The notes: generated from the letters alone by a model not told the origin. Shown: positions 38,049-46,910, counted from the stretch's first letter. The stretch: DNA of 64,000 nucleotides from Sphingobacterium mizutaii (GCF_900187125.1 NZ_LT906468.1:2232001-2296000), one strand, 5' to 3'. Numbers and translations are program-made.

Positions 38049-38430
38049 ATATCTCTGTATCTTCTTCTAATAATCCTTTAATAATCAATGACCCAGTTGC
38101 TGGGTTGGTTGCCAATGGAACATTCCATAGATCACAAATGCGCATCAGCATCTGTATATCCGGCTCATGTGGATGCTTTCCAAGTGGGTCCCTAAAAAAT
38201 ATAATGCCTTGAATCTTCCCTTCGGCGGCCATAGCAGCTATTTGCGCATCACCCCCTTTGGGACCAGACAATTTTAATTCTACTTCTAAACCAGTTTGTT
38301 GGATGTAGGAACCTGTTGTTCCTGTTGCCACGAGGTGGGCTTTGGATAGTCCTTGTTGATGATCTTTTACAAAAGCCACCATTTCGGCTTTTTTACCATC
38401 ATGTGCAATTAAAGCTATTGTTTTTGCCAT
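38038..38430 (-). CDS. mgsA: Methylglyoxal synthase
   Basis: A 130-residue enzyme that converts dihydroxyacetone phosphate to methylglyoxal and phosphate. Typical marks are IALIAHDGKKAEM, ATGTTGSYIQ, LSGPKGGDAQIAAM (catalytic Asp), FFRDPLGKHPHEPDI and NPATG. It overlaps the OsmC gene by 11 bp. Confidence 0.96.
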   Translation of the reverse strand: MAKTIALIAHDGKKAEMVAFVKDHQQGLSKAHLVATGTTGSYIQQTGLEVELKLSGPKGGDAQIAAMAAEGKIQGIIFFRDPLGKHPHEPDIQMLMRICDLWNVPLATNPATGSLIIKGLLEEDTEIYGK

Positions 38431-38565
38431 TTGAATTTTTTGTTTGCGTTCTGTTTTTAATCGCTTTGATAATATAACAAAAATATTTCTACAAGATTAT
38501 TTTAAGGCTATTAAAATATCAAGTTTATAAGTATTAGTCGGAATTATGACTTTATTTTAAGGAAA

Positions 38566-39630
38566 TCATAATTTTTCTCGTAGAAATTTCCAAACAGAGT
38601 TATGTTTTTTCTCTCCATTTTTCTCTTTCTCTGCAATGAGGTCCAAAACATAGGCGTCAAGCATATTTTCATTGTCACTGATCAATTTGTCAGCCAAGGA
38701 AACTATCTTCTGGATATTTCCTGGAGAGGCTGCATCTAATGCAGGTTCTATAGAAGAAAGGTTTGATGGTTCGATTCTTATATAATTGGAGGAATGTTGG
38801 ACCGATCGAAACAATTGATGGAGGAAATAATCATTGCTTTCCGAGGAGCTACTAGTCATAATATCGACTAGGGCAGGTCCGATGGAAATTGCTTTCTGTT
38901 TTTTGAAATCCTCATATTTATAAGCGTTTTTAGCAATCCCAGTTCCTAAGGAAAGGATGTGGACATCATCGATTTTAAAGGTTTTGTAAGTCTTCAACAC
39001 CTCCAACAAAGCCGATATCGCAGGGTTATGGGCAAATACACCCCCATCAACCAATGGATACCGAGTTCCAGCCAAAGAATATATCTCGGCAACAGAAAAA
39101 TAAGTAGGCGCCGCTGAGGTTGCTCTACAAACATCCCTTAAAAAGAAATCCCGAGATTCTCCGTGTGATATGGCTTTCTGCTGTCGGAAAAGATGGTTTT
39201 TACGGAGTTCAATATTATAGGCCGTAATTATACAAGGCTTGATCAGTTCACATAGTTTTTGATCCCCGAAATAGCTTTCCAGCACCCGTTCTAGAACCTT
39301 TTCATCATAGAGTTCCGTCAATAAACCGAATTGGTTCAGGAATCGTCTCCAGCTGCTTGTTGTAAATATTTCAGTTCCATGTTTCAGGTAAATATCTAGG
39401 GCATCTTTGGCAGAGAACCTTGGTTTTGCTGGGTCCTTAGGGTCGGGGCAAAGTAAGATACTTATCAGAATTCCTCCTGTACTTGTTCCGGCGAAGAAAT
39501 CAAAGTATTCCGAGAGATGGGCATTTGGGTTGCCTGAAGCTTTCTTTATTTTTTGTTCGAGGGATACCAGCATCATTCCGGGAATAATTCCTCGGATTCC
39601 ACCGCCATCGATAGATAAAATCCTTTTCAT
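38566..39630 (-). CDS. Patatin-like phospholipase
   Basis: A 354-residue lipid acyl hydrolase. The oxyanion loop is SIDGGGIRGIIPG, the nucleophile is in FAGTSTGG and the catalytic Asp is in PLVDGGVFAHNPA. The form is close to CapV effectors of CBASS defence, but no cyclase, HORMA or E1/E2 gene is nearby, so a stand-alone lipase is the careful reading. It starts about 100 bp from a divergent tRNA-Ser gene. Confidence 0.9.
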   Translation of the reverse strand: MKRILSIDGGGIRGIIPGMMLVSLEQKIKKASGNPNAHLSEYFDFFAGTSTGGILISILLCPDPKDPAKPRFSAKDALDIYLKHGTEIFTTSSWRRFLNQFGLLTELYDEKVLERVLESYFGDQKLCELIKPCIITAYNIELRKNHLFRQQKAISHGESRDFFLRDVCRATSAAPTYFSVAEIYSLAGTRYPLVDGGVFAHNPAISALLEVLKTYKTFKIDDVHILSLGTGIAKNAYKYEDFKKQKAISIGPALVDIMTSSSSESNDYFLHQLFRSVQHSSNYIRIEPSNLSSIEPALDAASPGNIQKIVSLADKLISDNENMLDAYVLDLIAEKEKNGEKKHNSVWKFLREKL

Positions 39631-39736
39631 TTTCGAGTTTGACCTAAGTTAGGGAAAGGAAATCAGAAAGGATAAATATTTTTCAATAAAAATGCCTTAA
39701 AGCTCATTAAAAGTAATATATTTGCAGCCACAAACA

Positions 39737-39827
39737 GGAGAGGTGTCAGAGTGGTCGAATGAGCAGACCTGGAAAGTCTGTATACGGGATGACTGTATCG
39801 AGGGTTCGAATCCCTCTCTCTCCGCCA
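39737..39827 (+). tRNA. tRNA-Ser (anticodon GGA)
   Basis: A class II tRNA with a long variable arm. The acceptor GGAGAGG pairs with TCTCTCC (one G-T), the anticodon stem is CAGAC/GTCTG with loop CTGGAAA, and the T arm is GAGGG-TTCGAAT-CCCTC. The discriminator is G, followed by an encoded CCA (39825-39827). Confidence 0.96.
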
Positions 39828-39834
39828 AAGAAAC

Positions 39835-39860
39835 AAAGCCCAACGATAGTTGGGTTTTGT
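39835..39860 (+). terminator. Terminator behind tRNA-Ser
   Basis: AAAGCCCAAC pairs with GTTGGGTTTT, with a 4-base loop. Confidence 0.75.
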
Positions 39861-39874
39861 TGTTTCAGGACCAC

Positions 39875-40073
39875 TTTGCCAAACTTGTTTGAGCAAAAGT
39901 GTCCTGAAACAACAAAATGCCTGCGAAGCAAGGCAATTGTTTCTTTGAAGCCTCCCACCCAAAGGGAAGGTTCAGGGTTCGCGTGCGGGCTTTGTGGGGC
40001 TGAACCAATCCCTTTGATCTAAAGAATCCTGTTGGTGTTCCTTTGAGGTTTGCCAAACTTGTTTGAGCAAAAG
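39875..40073 (+). repeat. About 174-bp repeat unit trailing tRNA-Ser
   Basis: An identical 25-bp sequence begins at 39875 and 40049, 174 bp apart; it is itself a hairpin (CAAAC-TT-GTTTG with TTTGC/GCAAA flanks). Between the copies, 39969-40006 is a GGTTCAGGG...GGGGCTGAACC hairpin of 38 bp, the same as behind tRNA-Lys at 8881-8918. The remaining stretch to 40168 holds no gene. Confidence 0.8.
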
Positions 40074-40168
40074 AATATTTAATAAGTTCTTCTAAATTTA
40101 CCTCGAATAACTGGGGTTGTTAATTCCATTTTTCCCTATATTCGTAAAACAATTCACACCCCAAATCC

Positions 40169-40414
40169 ATGAACCCAAATAAATATTCCCAATTCACAGA
40201 CGAACAACTCCTTATTGAGCAAAAGAAATTAAAATCCACCAATCTGATCAATGCAATCTTAATTGGTGCAGCGATTGGCGTGGCAGCCTATAGCTTCTAT
40301 AACAAGGGATTCAGTTTTTTCACACTCTTCCCTTTATTATTTGTGTATTGGTTTGTCAAATCAAAAAATAGCACAAAGGAATTAGAAGACGAGATCAAAT
40401 CAAGAAATCTATAA
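40169..40414 (+). CDS. Small two-helix membrane protein
   Basis: An 81-residue protein with two hydrophobic stretches (about 24-44 and 48-64) between charged ends (FTDEQLLIEQKKLKS and KSKNSTKELEDEIKS). I do not recognise the family by name, though such proteins are common in Sphingobacteriaceae. Its stop overlaps the next start (TAATG), so the following secreted protein is co-translated. Confidence 0.72.
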   Translation: MNPNKYSQFTDEQLLIEQKKLKSTNLINAILIGAAIGVAAYSFYNKGFSFFTLFPLLFVYWFVKSKNSTKELEDEIKSRNL

Positions 40415-41136
40415 TGCTTATAAATCCTAAACCTTTTCTATTCACTTTCATCCTCCTGATCGGTTTGTTTAGTCATCCCAAATTCACGATTGCTCAATCA
40501 ACGGATACCCCCATAATTCCAATCAATAAAGGACTTTCCATCACTATAGACGGCAACTTATCCGATTGGAACAATCAAAACAATCTATTTTCCGTAAATC
40601 AATTTATTTCCCCTTGGGGAAATCAAAACTTTGGGAAGACCATCTTCAAAGCTTTTCATGATGGATCCTATTTCTATTTCTACTTTGATATTATGGATAA
40701 AAATATCATAGAAAAGAAATTCGAGAAAGAAGCAGATGTGGGCGGGGGCGATAGAGGAGAGATATTTCTATCGGCAGATACAGGTTTAAGCGAATACTAC
40801 TGTTTTGAAATATCAGCAAGTGCAAAGGTTTTGGATTATAGGGCAAGTCATTATAGAAAGTTTGATTATGGATGGGATTTAGAAAGTTTAGAAGTAAAGT
40901 CAAAAATCAAAACTGATGGCTATATTCTAGAAGGAAGGATTCCTATGGCTTTCATTAAAGGATTAATGGCTTCAAATTCCGAGCAAAGTCTTTATCTAGG
41001 CTTATTCAGAGGCGAATTTGATAGTATGGAATGGGATGAGAAAACAATCAATTGGATATCTTGGATCAGACCCACAAGTGAAAAACCAGATTTCCATATC
41101 ACATCTGCATTCAAAAAAGTACAATTTGGACAGTAA
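40414..41136 (+). CDS. Secreted CBM9-like sugar-binding protein
   Basis: A 240-residue protein with a signal peptide (to about residue 27, FTIAQS). The mature part follows the carbohydrate-binding family 9-like domain pattern: LSITIDGNLSDWNNQ, GSYFYFYFDIMDKN, GDRGEIFLSADTGLSEYYCFEISASAKVLDYRA and LEGRIPM. No catalytic domain is attached. Translational coupling to the small membrane protein suggests a joint role at the envelope. Confidence 0.83.
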   Translation: MLINPKPFLFTFILLIGLFSHPKFTIAQSTDTPIIPINKGLSITIDGNLSDWNNQNNLFSVNQFISPWGNQNFGKTIFKAFHDGSYFYFYFDIMDKNIIEKKFEKEADVGGGDRGEIFLSADTGLSEYYCFEISASAKVLDYRASHYRKFDYGWDLESLEVKSKIKTDGYILEGRIPMAFIKGLMASNSEQSLYLGLFRGEFDSMEWDEKTINWISWIRPTSEKPDFHITSAFKKVQFGQ

Positions 41137-41190
41137 AGCAGATTGTAAACTACTAATAAAATATTGGCAAAATAGACTTTAGAATTTCCG

Positions 41191-41910
41191 ATGAAAATAC
41201 CAAAGATCCATGGGGTTATAGAAAGAAGGATTTTAGCCAATTATACCGCCGATCCTGAAGTCTTGAGCAAACTCTTGCCAGCTCCATTTAGGCCAAAACT
41301 ATATAAAGGAAAAGCAATTGTGGGCATCTGTTTGATCCGGCTCAAATCTATCAAGCCGAAGGATTTTCCTAATTTTATTGGAGTTAGTTCTGAAAATGCC
41401 GCCCATCGTTTTGCAGTGGAATGGACAGATGAATCCGGACAAATTTGTGAAGGAGTCTATATTCCCAGAAGGGATACCAATCTTTACCTCAACACTTTAG
41501 TAGGAGGTAGGGCTTTTCCAGGAAAACATCACTTTGCAAAATTCAATATCCATGAGTCGAATGGAAATTACCATTTAGATGCCCGCAGTTCAGATCAAAA
41601 TCATATTCAAATCGATGCCAGAAGTACTTCCACATTAACCTCAGCATCTATTTTTGACAACCTTCAAGAAGTTTCCCAGTTCTTTGAAAAAGGATCCATA
41701 GGCTATTCGCCAAATGGTAAATCATTCGATGGACTCAAATTAAATACCTACAATTGGGAGGTAAGTCCTTTAGAGGTACTAAACATAAAATCGACTTATT
41801 TTGATGATAAAAACCGCTTTCCTGAAGGCTCTATCCAATTTGATCATGCCGTATTAATGTTAAATATTGAACATGAATGGCAATCTCTGAAATCAATTTC
41901 CTGTCTTTAA
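41191..41910 (+). CDS. DUF2071 (acetoacetate decarboxylase-like fold) protein
   Basis: A 239-residue protein with the DUF2071/YqjF layout: ERRILANYTADPEVLSKLLPAPFRPKLYKGKAIVGICLIRLKSIKP is a close match in pattern. EGVYIPRRDTN and LVGGRAFPGKHHFAKF follow. The fold is related to acetoacetate decarboxylase, but the catalytic lysine is not evident to me. Function is unknown. Confidence 0.82.
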   Translation: MKIPKIHGVIERRILANYTADPEVLSKLLPAPFRPKLYKGKAIVGICLIRLKSIKPKDFPNFIGVSSENAAHRFAVEWTDESGQICEGVYIPRRDTNLYLNTLVGGRAFPGKHHFAKFNIHESNGNYHLDARSSDQNHIQIDARSTSTLTSASIFDNLQEVSQFFEKGSIGYSPNGKSFDGLKLNTYNWEVSPLEVLNIKSTYFDDKNRFPEGSIQFDHAVLMLNIEHEWQSLKSISCL

Positions 41911-41948
41911 TTGTTCTAGCCCTATAGAATGAGGTAAATAGAATAAAC

Positions 41949-42335
41949 ATGAAACTAGATCCTATTATCGCCGTGCAAGATGTTCAAAAGAGTGCTGCTT
42001 GGTATAAAGACCTTTTTAATCTGCACAATAACCATGGAGGCGAACATTTCGCCGTATTACAGAACTCAACTGGTGAAACTATTCTATGTCTGCACCAATG
42101 GGGCGAACATCATCATCCCTCTATGGTGAACCCGAATCTCGCCCACGGCAATGGCTTAATCTTATATTTCAAGACCAACGATTACCAAGCTATCTATGAA
42201 AGAGCTATTGAATTAGATATACCAATGGTTGAGGAATTACATAAGAATCTCAACTCCCAAAAAATGGAATTTTCATTTTATGACCACGATGGTTATTACA
42301 TCAGCATCACTGAAGACCATAATTATGAAGGTTAA
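41949..42335 (+). CDS. VOC-family (glyoxalase-like) protein
   Basis: A 128-residue single-module vicinal-oxygen-chelate protein. LDPIIAVQDVQKSAAWYKDLFN is the classic start, and the C-terminal FYDHDGYYISITED carries the expected acidic metal ligand. Substrates of such short proteins (antibiotics, glyoxal adducts, catechols) cannot be read from the sequence. Its stop overlaps the end of the cyclotransferase pseudogene on the other strand by 4 bp. Confidence 0.87.
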   Translation: MKLDPIIAVQDVQKSAAWYKDLFNLHNNHGGEHFAVLQNSTGETILCLHQWGEHHHPSMVNPNLAHGNGLILYFKTNDYQAIYERAIELDIPMVEELHKNLNSQKMEFSFYDHDGYYISITEDHNYEG

Positions 42336-43150
42336 TTGACCCTTATCTTAAATATCAAAGGCCAGTTTTTGCCTGTAACAAACATAAATTTATTCTCAGG
42401 GTCCCAGGCAATCCCATTAAGCACCTTTTCATGGTCAGGTTGAAAACTCTTATCATAAAGTTCTATGATTCCCTCAAAACTCAATTTCCCGACGACATAA
42501 CCAGTTTCAGGGTCTATTTTATAGATGAAATCAGAACCCCATTGATTAGCATAGATGAAACCGTCTACATATTCCAATTCATTCAGGCTGTCCACAAATC
42601 CTAAGTTATCCTGCACTTTTAGTTCCTTTACGATAGCCATGTTTTCAGGATTGAGGTATTACAACGTGGAGGAGCCATCACTTAAGATCAATGAGGTTGA
42701 ATCATGGGTCAAGCCCCAACCTTCATTCTGCCAAGTATGGGTAGCAATAGGTTGCTTCAAGTTGTCCAGATCAAAGGTAAAGATCTTATTGTTCAGGTAA
42801 GTCAGCTGGTATAATTTATTGTTTAAGATGGTGATTCCTTCACCAAAGATATCATTATCATAATTAGACTTCAGCACTTCAACCTTTGCCGATGAAGTAT
42901 CAATCTTATTGATTCGGGTATGCTTCTCCAGCCCAGTTCCTTCGATCAGCTGTCCCTTATCAAAGATAAAACCTTGGGTAAAGGCTGATGTGTCATGAGC
43001 TAGGGTTTTAATTATTTGAAAGGTAAGGGGAGTAGGTTCTGGTATCGGGTTTTCTGAATTGCTTTGATTAGTTGTCGATTTTGATTCCTGCTGACAAGAA
43101 AAGATAAGGATCAGAGAGAAAAGAGATAGAGAAATAATGTATGTTTTCAT
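42332..43150 (-). pseudogene. Glutaminyl-peptide cyclotransferase gene with an in-frame TAA
   Basis: The first part (from MKTYIISLSLFSLILIFSC, lipobox) covers 43150-42659 and ends SDGSSTL-stop. Reading past the TAA at 42659-42661 in the same frame gives YLNPENMAIVKELKVQDN and then the second half (NELEYVDGFIYANQWGSDFIYKIDPETGYVVG), to 42332. Both halves belong to one glutamine cyclotransferase (beta-propeller) of about 272 residues. The stop replaces the residue after SSTL, where I would expect an aromatic such as Tyr (TAC or TAT), so one base change explains it. No frameshift is needed. It could be a recent pseudogene, a strain variant or a sequencing error. Confidence 0.88.
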
Positions 43151-43156
43151 TCCCAA

Positions 43157-43727
43157 TATTCATGTATAGAGCCAAATATAAAGAAAATGCTCCTTATTAT
43201 TCGTGTTCAAACACGTAGTTTACTTGTTTTTAATAAAATGAAACCAATTGTTAAAATTAGTATCCAATTAATATATAAGTGCTCATTTTAATGATTCAGC
43301 ACAAACTGACTTTTTATGCTAATTACCTGCTAAAAATTCAAGGTTTTTTCAAAATTATCTTTTTCCTTTTAAAGCCGATAAACAAAGGTTTTATCTTAAA
43401 TTTTATTGAAAAACAATAGATGAAAAAGTCAATTAATTCTATAAAAAAAACCAATAAATAAGGGACTAAAACATATTAGCAATGTTTTTCAATTTACTCG
43501 ATATTGTAGACCTAGGGCTACAAATTTTAATTAACAGCTCTAAAAAGATACTATTGATTTCAGGTAATCGAATTCCTGTGTATTTTTGTAGACCATAATT
43601 ATATGGCACACAACTATTAAAAAAAATAATATAAAGGCATACAAAATTGCGGCTTTTTCTTAACTGATAGGAAAATTAGTTTTTTCTTTCTGGTTTTGAA
43701 TGAAATCCGTGATGGAGGATAAAAAAG
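43157..43727. other. Long AT-rich intergenic region upstream of the first small-protein cassette
   Basis: About 570 bp with no credible frame and no obvious repeats. It is rich in poly-A and poly-T tracts. It presumably holds the promoter and a long leader of the gene at 43728, but I cannot point to a clear box. Confidence 0.5.
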
Positions 43728-43889
43728 ATGAAAAAGCAATACAAAACTCCCCGTGTTCATTTAGTTAAAGTACAAATGGAAGTCGACATCGCACTGGGGT
43801 CTGCAAAAGTATACCCTCAAAATGGAAACAATGTGGTTGAAGACCAATGGACCCAAGAGGAAGACGATAACAGAAATATCGATTGGTAA
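43728..43889 (+). CDS. Small protein ending RNIDW, copy A
   Basis: A 53-residue frame, MKKQYKTPRVHLVKVQMEVD to the end QEEDDNRNIDW. It aligns without gaps with the 53-residue product at 53095-52934. Shared positions include K3, Y5, P8, IA-GSA (21-26), V28, P30, N32, N35, DQW (39-41), Q43 and RNIDW (49-53). No signal peptide is visible. It lies 27 bp before the fimbrillin-like lipoprotein and is surely in its operon. I know of similar short proteins before surface-lipoprotein genes in Bacteroidota, but no function. Confidence 0.8.
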   Translation: MKKQYKTPRVHLVKVQMEVDIALGSAKVYPQNGNNVVEDQWTQEEDDNRNIDW

Positions 43890-43916
43890 TTACAATAATT
43901 GGATAGTAAAGAGAAT

Positions 43917-45557
43917 ATGAATAACATCAAAAAAAATATCAGTATGAAATTTAGTATTGGATTCTTGGCAGTCCTGATGCTTAGTTTTGGGTCTTGTAAA
44001 AGATCTGATGATCCAGTTGGGGGCAATGGAGAAGCTAAACTTAATGTTCAGATTGATGGGGTTTCCTTTGAGGAAGACAATATAGACTTCGACAAGAAAA
44101 GTAGTACAAACGGTTCAGTTGCGTCTGGTATAGTAAAAGATACTTCTTTGGTTTATGATGATTTTGTTGTGGATGTCAAAATGACCCAAGACAACGATAG
44201 ATCAAATAGAACAGTAAGTAACCATACTGTTTACCGCGGTTCTGATGCTAATATGGCGGCTGCAGTAACAAAAACAACCGAACTGACAAAGGGTACTAAA
44301 TATAGATTAGTGGCCTTCAACGCAGATGGTTCTTTTAATCAAGCTAAGGATTATACCTATGGCAACGAAGGGGCAACAAGTGGTATGAGCTTAGATGCCG
44401 GAAAAAAATATACTTTTGTCGCTTACTCAATCAATAGCGCAAATGATCCCTTACCGGATCTAGTTTATACCAATAGCGTAACAACTTTCGCCAACGCAAA
44501 ATTGGTCGACGTATCCAAAGATTTAATGGTGTTTGTCCTGAAGGATAAACAGTTGACTTATGGAGACAATAAGTTGGGCGTAATCTTGAAACATAGGTTT
44601 AGCATGATTACCACTCGCTTGACAATGGATTCGAAAATGACAGGTTCTATCAAGACCTTGGCAAATACAACTATTGGAAAAGTGGATGCCAGTGCTACCT
44701 TTAATTTCAATGGTGAAACCATTACTTACAAGAATAATCAGAGCACATTTGCTGCTATCAATTTCCCAACTTTAGGAACCGGATTAAGGGATGTTACCAG
44801 TTACCCTACATTGCTGATCAATCCAGCTGCAACCAACAAAACTTTGAATTTTGGAACCATTACCATCGATGATGAAACCAAAACAAACTTTTCAATTGCT
44901 AATATCCGAGTGAATCCAGGTTGTAAATATAATTTGAACTTGAATTTCAGGACATGTACCCAAGAAGTTAAATTGGCTGATGATGCACTGAATTGGAGAT
45001 ATCCTGAAACAGGTGATCGCAAAGGTTGTTATGATCCTAAGACTGGTGAAATTTGGAAAAACGGTACTCTATTGACTAAAACTCTTAGTGCTCCTGCTTC
45101 AAACTATGGCTTTACCTTTGATATCACAGAATTGGACAATGCAGTGAATATGGAAGTGAATGGTGTTAAGATATTAACCGATCCTAAAGAAGGGCAGATT
45201 CAATTCCAGACTTATGATAACACGGCAAATGGGGAAGGAATCATTACCCGTAATATCAAGTTTGCTGATGGAACCGAATATGGAACTGGTAATATTGGCA
45301 ATATCTGGACTTTGAAGGGAAGCGCAGCTACTCCACTTATTAGAATCATTATCAGTAAAACTGGTGAAGTAACCATGTTAGGTAGTAAAACCAGCAATGG
45401 CCCATTAGTTCAATTGGTCAAAAAAGGTTCTTTGAAATTCAATAACGTGCCTTGGAAAACATCTGGTGTAAATACCATTAAAGTTACTCAAAAAGTATCC
45501 AATACGACATTCGTAGTAGGTAGAGGATATGGACAAGCTAAAATCGCTTGTAAATAA
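43917..45557 (+). CDS. Fimbrillin-like surface lipoprotein, copy A
   Basis: About 546 residues from ATG 43917 (a later ATG at 43944 would also leave a good signal: MKFSIGFLAVLMLSFGSC, lipobox). It has the pattern of fimbrillin-family proteins: GTKYRLVAFNADGSF, AGKKYTFVAYSINS, LKHRFSMITTRLTMDSKMTGSI and NPGCKYNLNLNFRTCTQ. The C terminus repeats TPLIRIIISKTGEVTMLGSKT and is shared with the 51277-52875 paralogue. It is expected at the outer surface, as a pilus-like or anchor lipoprotein. It follows the small RNIDW protein and has its own terminator. Confidence 0.85.
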   Translation: MNNIKKNISMKFSIGFLAVLMLSFGSCKRSDDPVGGNGEAKLNVQIDGVSFEEDNIDFDKKSSTNGSVASGIVKDTSLVYDDFVVDVKMTQDNDRSNRTVSNHTVYRGSDANMAAAVTKTTELTKGTKYRLVAFNADGSFNQAKDYTYGNEGATSGMSLDAGKKYTFVAYSINSANDPLPDLVYTNSVTTFANAKLVDVSKDLMVFVLKDKQLTYGDNKLGVILKHRFSMITTRLTMDSKMTGSIKTLANTTIGKVDASATFNFNGETITYKNNQSTFAAINFPTLGTGLRDVTSYPTLLINPAATNKTLNFGTITIDDETKTNFSIANIRVNPGCKYNLNLNFRTCTQEVKLADDALNWRYPETGDRKGCYDPKTGEIWKNGTLLTKTLSAPASNYGFTFDITELDNAVNMEVNGVKILTDPKEGQIQFQTYDNTANGEGIITRNIKFADGTEYGTGNIGNIWTLKGSAATPLIRIIISKTGEVTMLGSKTSNGPLVQLVKKGSLKFNNVPWKTSGVNTIKVTQKVSNTTFVVGRGYGQAKIACK

Positions 45558-45597
45558 AAGCAAAAGATTAATTTTTTTATAAACATAATTTGTAGTA

Positions 45598-45624
45598 GAA
45601 AGCCTGAGAAATCAGGCTTTTTTT
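45598..45624 (+). terminator. Terminator of cassette A
   Basis: AAAGCCTGA-GAAA-TCAGGCTTT with more T residues. Confidence 0.85.
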
Positions 45625-45707
45625 ATGGACCAACATTGTAGCATATAATAGAATTTAACCGTTTAGTTAAAATCCATTATAACTATTAAGCTTAAATAAT
45701 ATCAATT

Positions 45708-46043
45708 ATGAAGAGAATTATGTTTTTAGCCCTAGCCATAATATTGTTTACGGCTTGCGAAAAAGACGATGTAGATGTTTCTACCTGCGCAAAAAAATTA
45801 AAAAGCCACTTCAATAAAGAATTACGCTGTAGCGAGAAGGGTGCCAATGAGACCAACCTCTTTAAGGGTACTTATAAAGGGGAGACAGTATATTTTGCGA
45901 ATACTATTTGTATCTATTGTCTTACCGCTCCACCGGAATATGGCTATACCTGTGACCTAAAAAAGATAGATTTTGAAAATTTCAATGATGTCAAAGATAT
46001 TTCTGAAGTCTATAACAGCTGCAGCAAGAAATACACTGAATAA
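45708..46043 (+). CDS. Six-cysteine small lipoprotein, copy 1
   Basis: A 111-residue lipoprotein: signal MKRIMFLALAIILFTAC. The mature part has six cysteines (STC, LRC, TIC, IYC, YTC, NSC) that align one for one with those of the gene at 46101, together with YFANTICIYC and GYTCDLKKIDFE. Three disulphides are likely in the periplasm or outside. It is not a family I know. It is probably a tandem duplicate pair with the next gene. Confidence 0.75.
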   Translation: MKRIMFLALAIILFTACEKDDVDVSTCAKKLKSHFNKELRCSEKGANETNLFKGTYKGETVYFANTICIYCLTAPPEYGYTCDLKKIDFENFNDVKDISEVYNSCSKKYTE

Positions 46044-46055
46044 AACACCCCAATG

Positions 46056-46092
46056 TCTAAATACTAAATACTCACTACTAACTACTAATAAT
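46056..46092. repeat. Heptamer tract CTAAATA, locus 2
   Basis: Two CTAAATA units, then CTCACTA, CTAACTA and a partial unit, lying exactly between the two six-cysteine lipoprotein genes. Confidence 0.8.
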
Positions 46093-46100
46093 AAAACCTC

Positions 46101-46457
46101 ATGAAAAACGTGATTATCCTTTTAATCCTTTTTGTAGGAATGAGTTCTTGCGGGAAAGATGAAATTGTAGAAGACCGTACAAAAGCTTCTGCCTGCTTAT
46201 TAAAAATGAGAGACTATTTAGCCAAAGAACTTTATTGTAAGGAAGATGCCAAAACCCCTTATTCTTCCAATTTAGTCAGGGCAAGTTATGAAGGGAAAAT
46301 TGTTTATTATAGCCAAATTTCATGTGCAGAATGTCTGGTTGTAGCAGCGGAAACTGGATATACCTGTGACCTCGAAAAAATCAATTTTGAAGATCCAAGG
46401 AAAATATTGGACAGAAAATTTGTCTTTGATAGCTGTTCCAAACAATATTCTGAATAA
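46101..46457 (+). CDS. Six-cysteine small lipoprotein, copy 2
   Basis: A 118-residue lipoprotein with signal MKNVIILLILFVGMSSC. It is a paralogue of the 45708 product: SACLLKMRDYLAKELYCKED parallels STCAKKLKSHFNKELRCSEK, and GYTCDLEKINFED parallels GYTCDLKKIDFEN. Six cysteines are kept after the lipid cysteine. The two genes are only 57 bp apart, with the heptamer tract between them. Function is unknown. Confidence 0.75.
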   Translation: MKNVIILLILFVGMSSCGKDEIVEDRTKASACLLKMRDYLAKELYCKEDAKTPYSSNLVRASYEGKIVYYSQISCAECLVVAAETGYTCDLEKINFEDPRKILDRKFVFDSCSKQYSE

Positions 46458-46517
46458 AACTTTGGTTAATGCATCAGATTTAGCCAGATTCCCTAAAATT
46501 TCTATTTTTGTGTATAC

Positions 46518-46910
46518 ATGAAAAAAGAAATCATTATTGACGGCAGCCGAATCCACGATAAAACCAGCTTTTACGAAGAAATAAACAGGAAGTTTATGCA
46601 AAATGAAAGCTGGCAATTAGCAGAAAGTCTAGATGCATTTGATGACCTCTTGTATGGAGGTTTTGGCGCAATTCGTGAAAAGGAGGAAATCCGCCTGATT
46701 TGGGAATGTTTTGAAGCTAACCGACTGTCATTAGGAACTGAGTTTACCATAAATTATTATCAAGAAAAATTAGCGCATCCCGAAGATTTCGATTCTTCCG
46801 TTATTCATAAACGTTTAAATGAATTAAAAGCAGGGAAGGGGCAAACCTATTTCGAAATCCTCGAAGAAATTATTTCAGAACATTCCAATATTGAATTGAT
46901 CAAAAAATAA
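46518..46910 (+). CDS. Barstar-family ribonuclease inhibitor
   Basis: A 130-residue protein with the barstar pattern: EIIIDGSRIHDKTSFYEEINRKF, then ESLDAFDDLLYGGFGAIR, where the DAFDDLL stretch is the conserved core that plugs the active site of barnase-type RNases. A helical tail of about 45 residues follows. No RNase gene is adjacent, so it may be an orphan immunity protein against an incoming toxin. It is followed by repeat-rich DNA. Confidence 0.82.
   Translation: MKKEIIIDGSRIHDKTSFYEEINRKFMQNESWQLAESLDAFDDLLYGGFGAIREKEEIRLIWECFEANRLSLGTEFTINYYQEKLAHPEDFDSSVIHKRLNELKAGKGQTYFEILEEIISEHSNIELIKK

Noticed and set aside
38566..39630. Patatin-like protein as a CBASS (CapV) effector
   Set aside because: No CD-NTase, HORMA, TRIP13 or E1/E2-like gene lies nearby; neighbours are mgsA and a tRNA.
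46518..46910. Barstar as part of a toxin-antitoxin pair with the six-cysteine lipoproteins
   Set aside because: The lipoproteins carry export signals and no RNase features; barstar inhibits barnase-like folds only.
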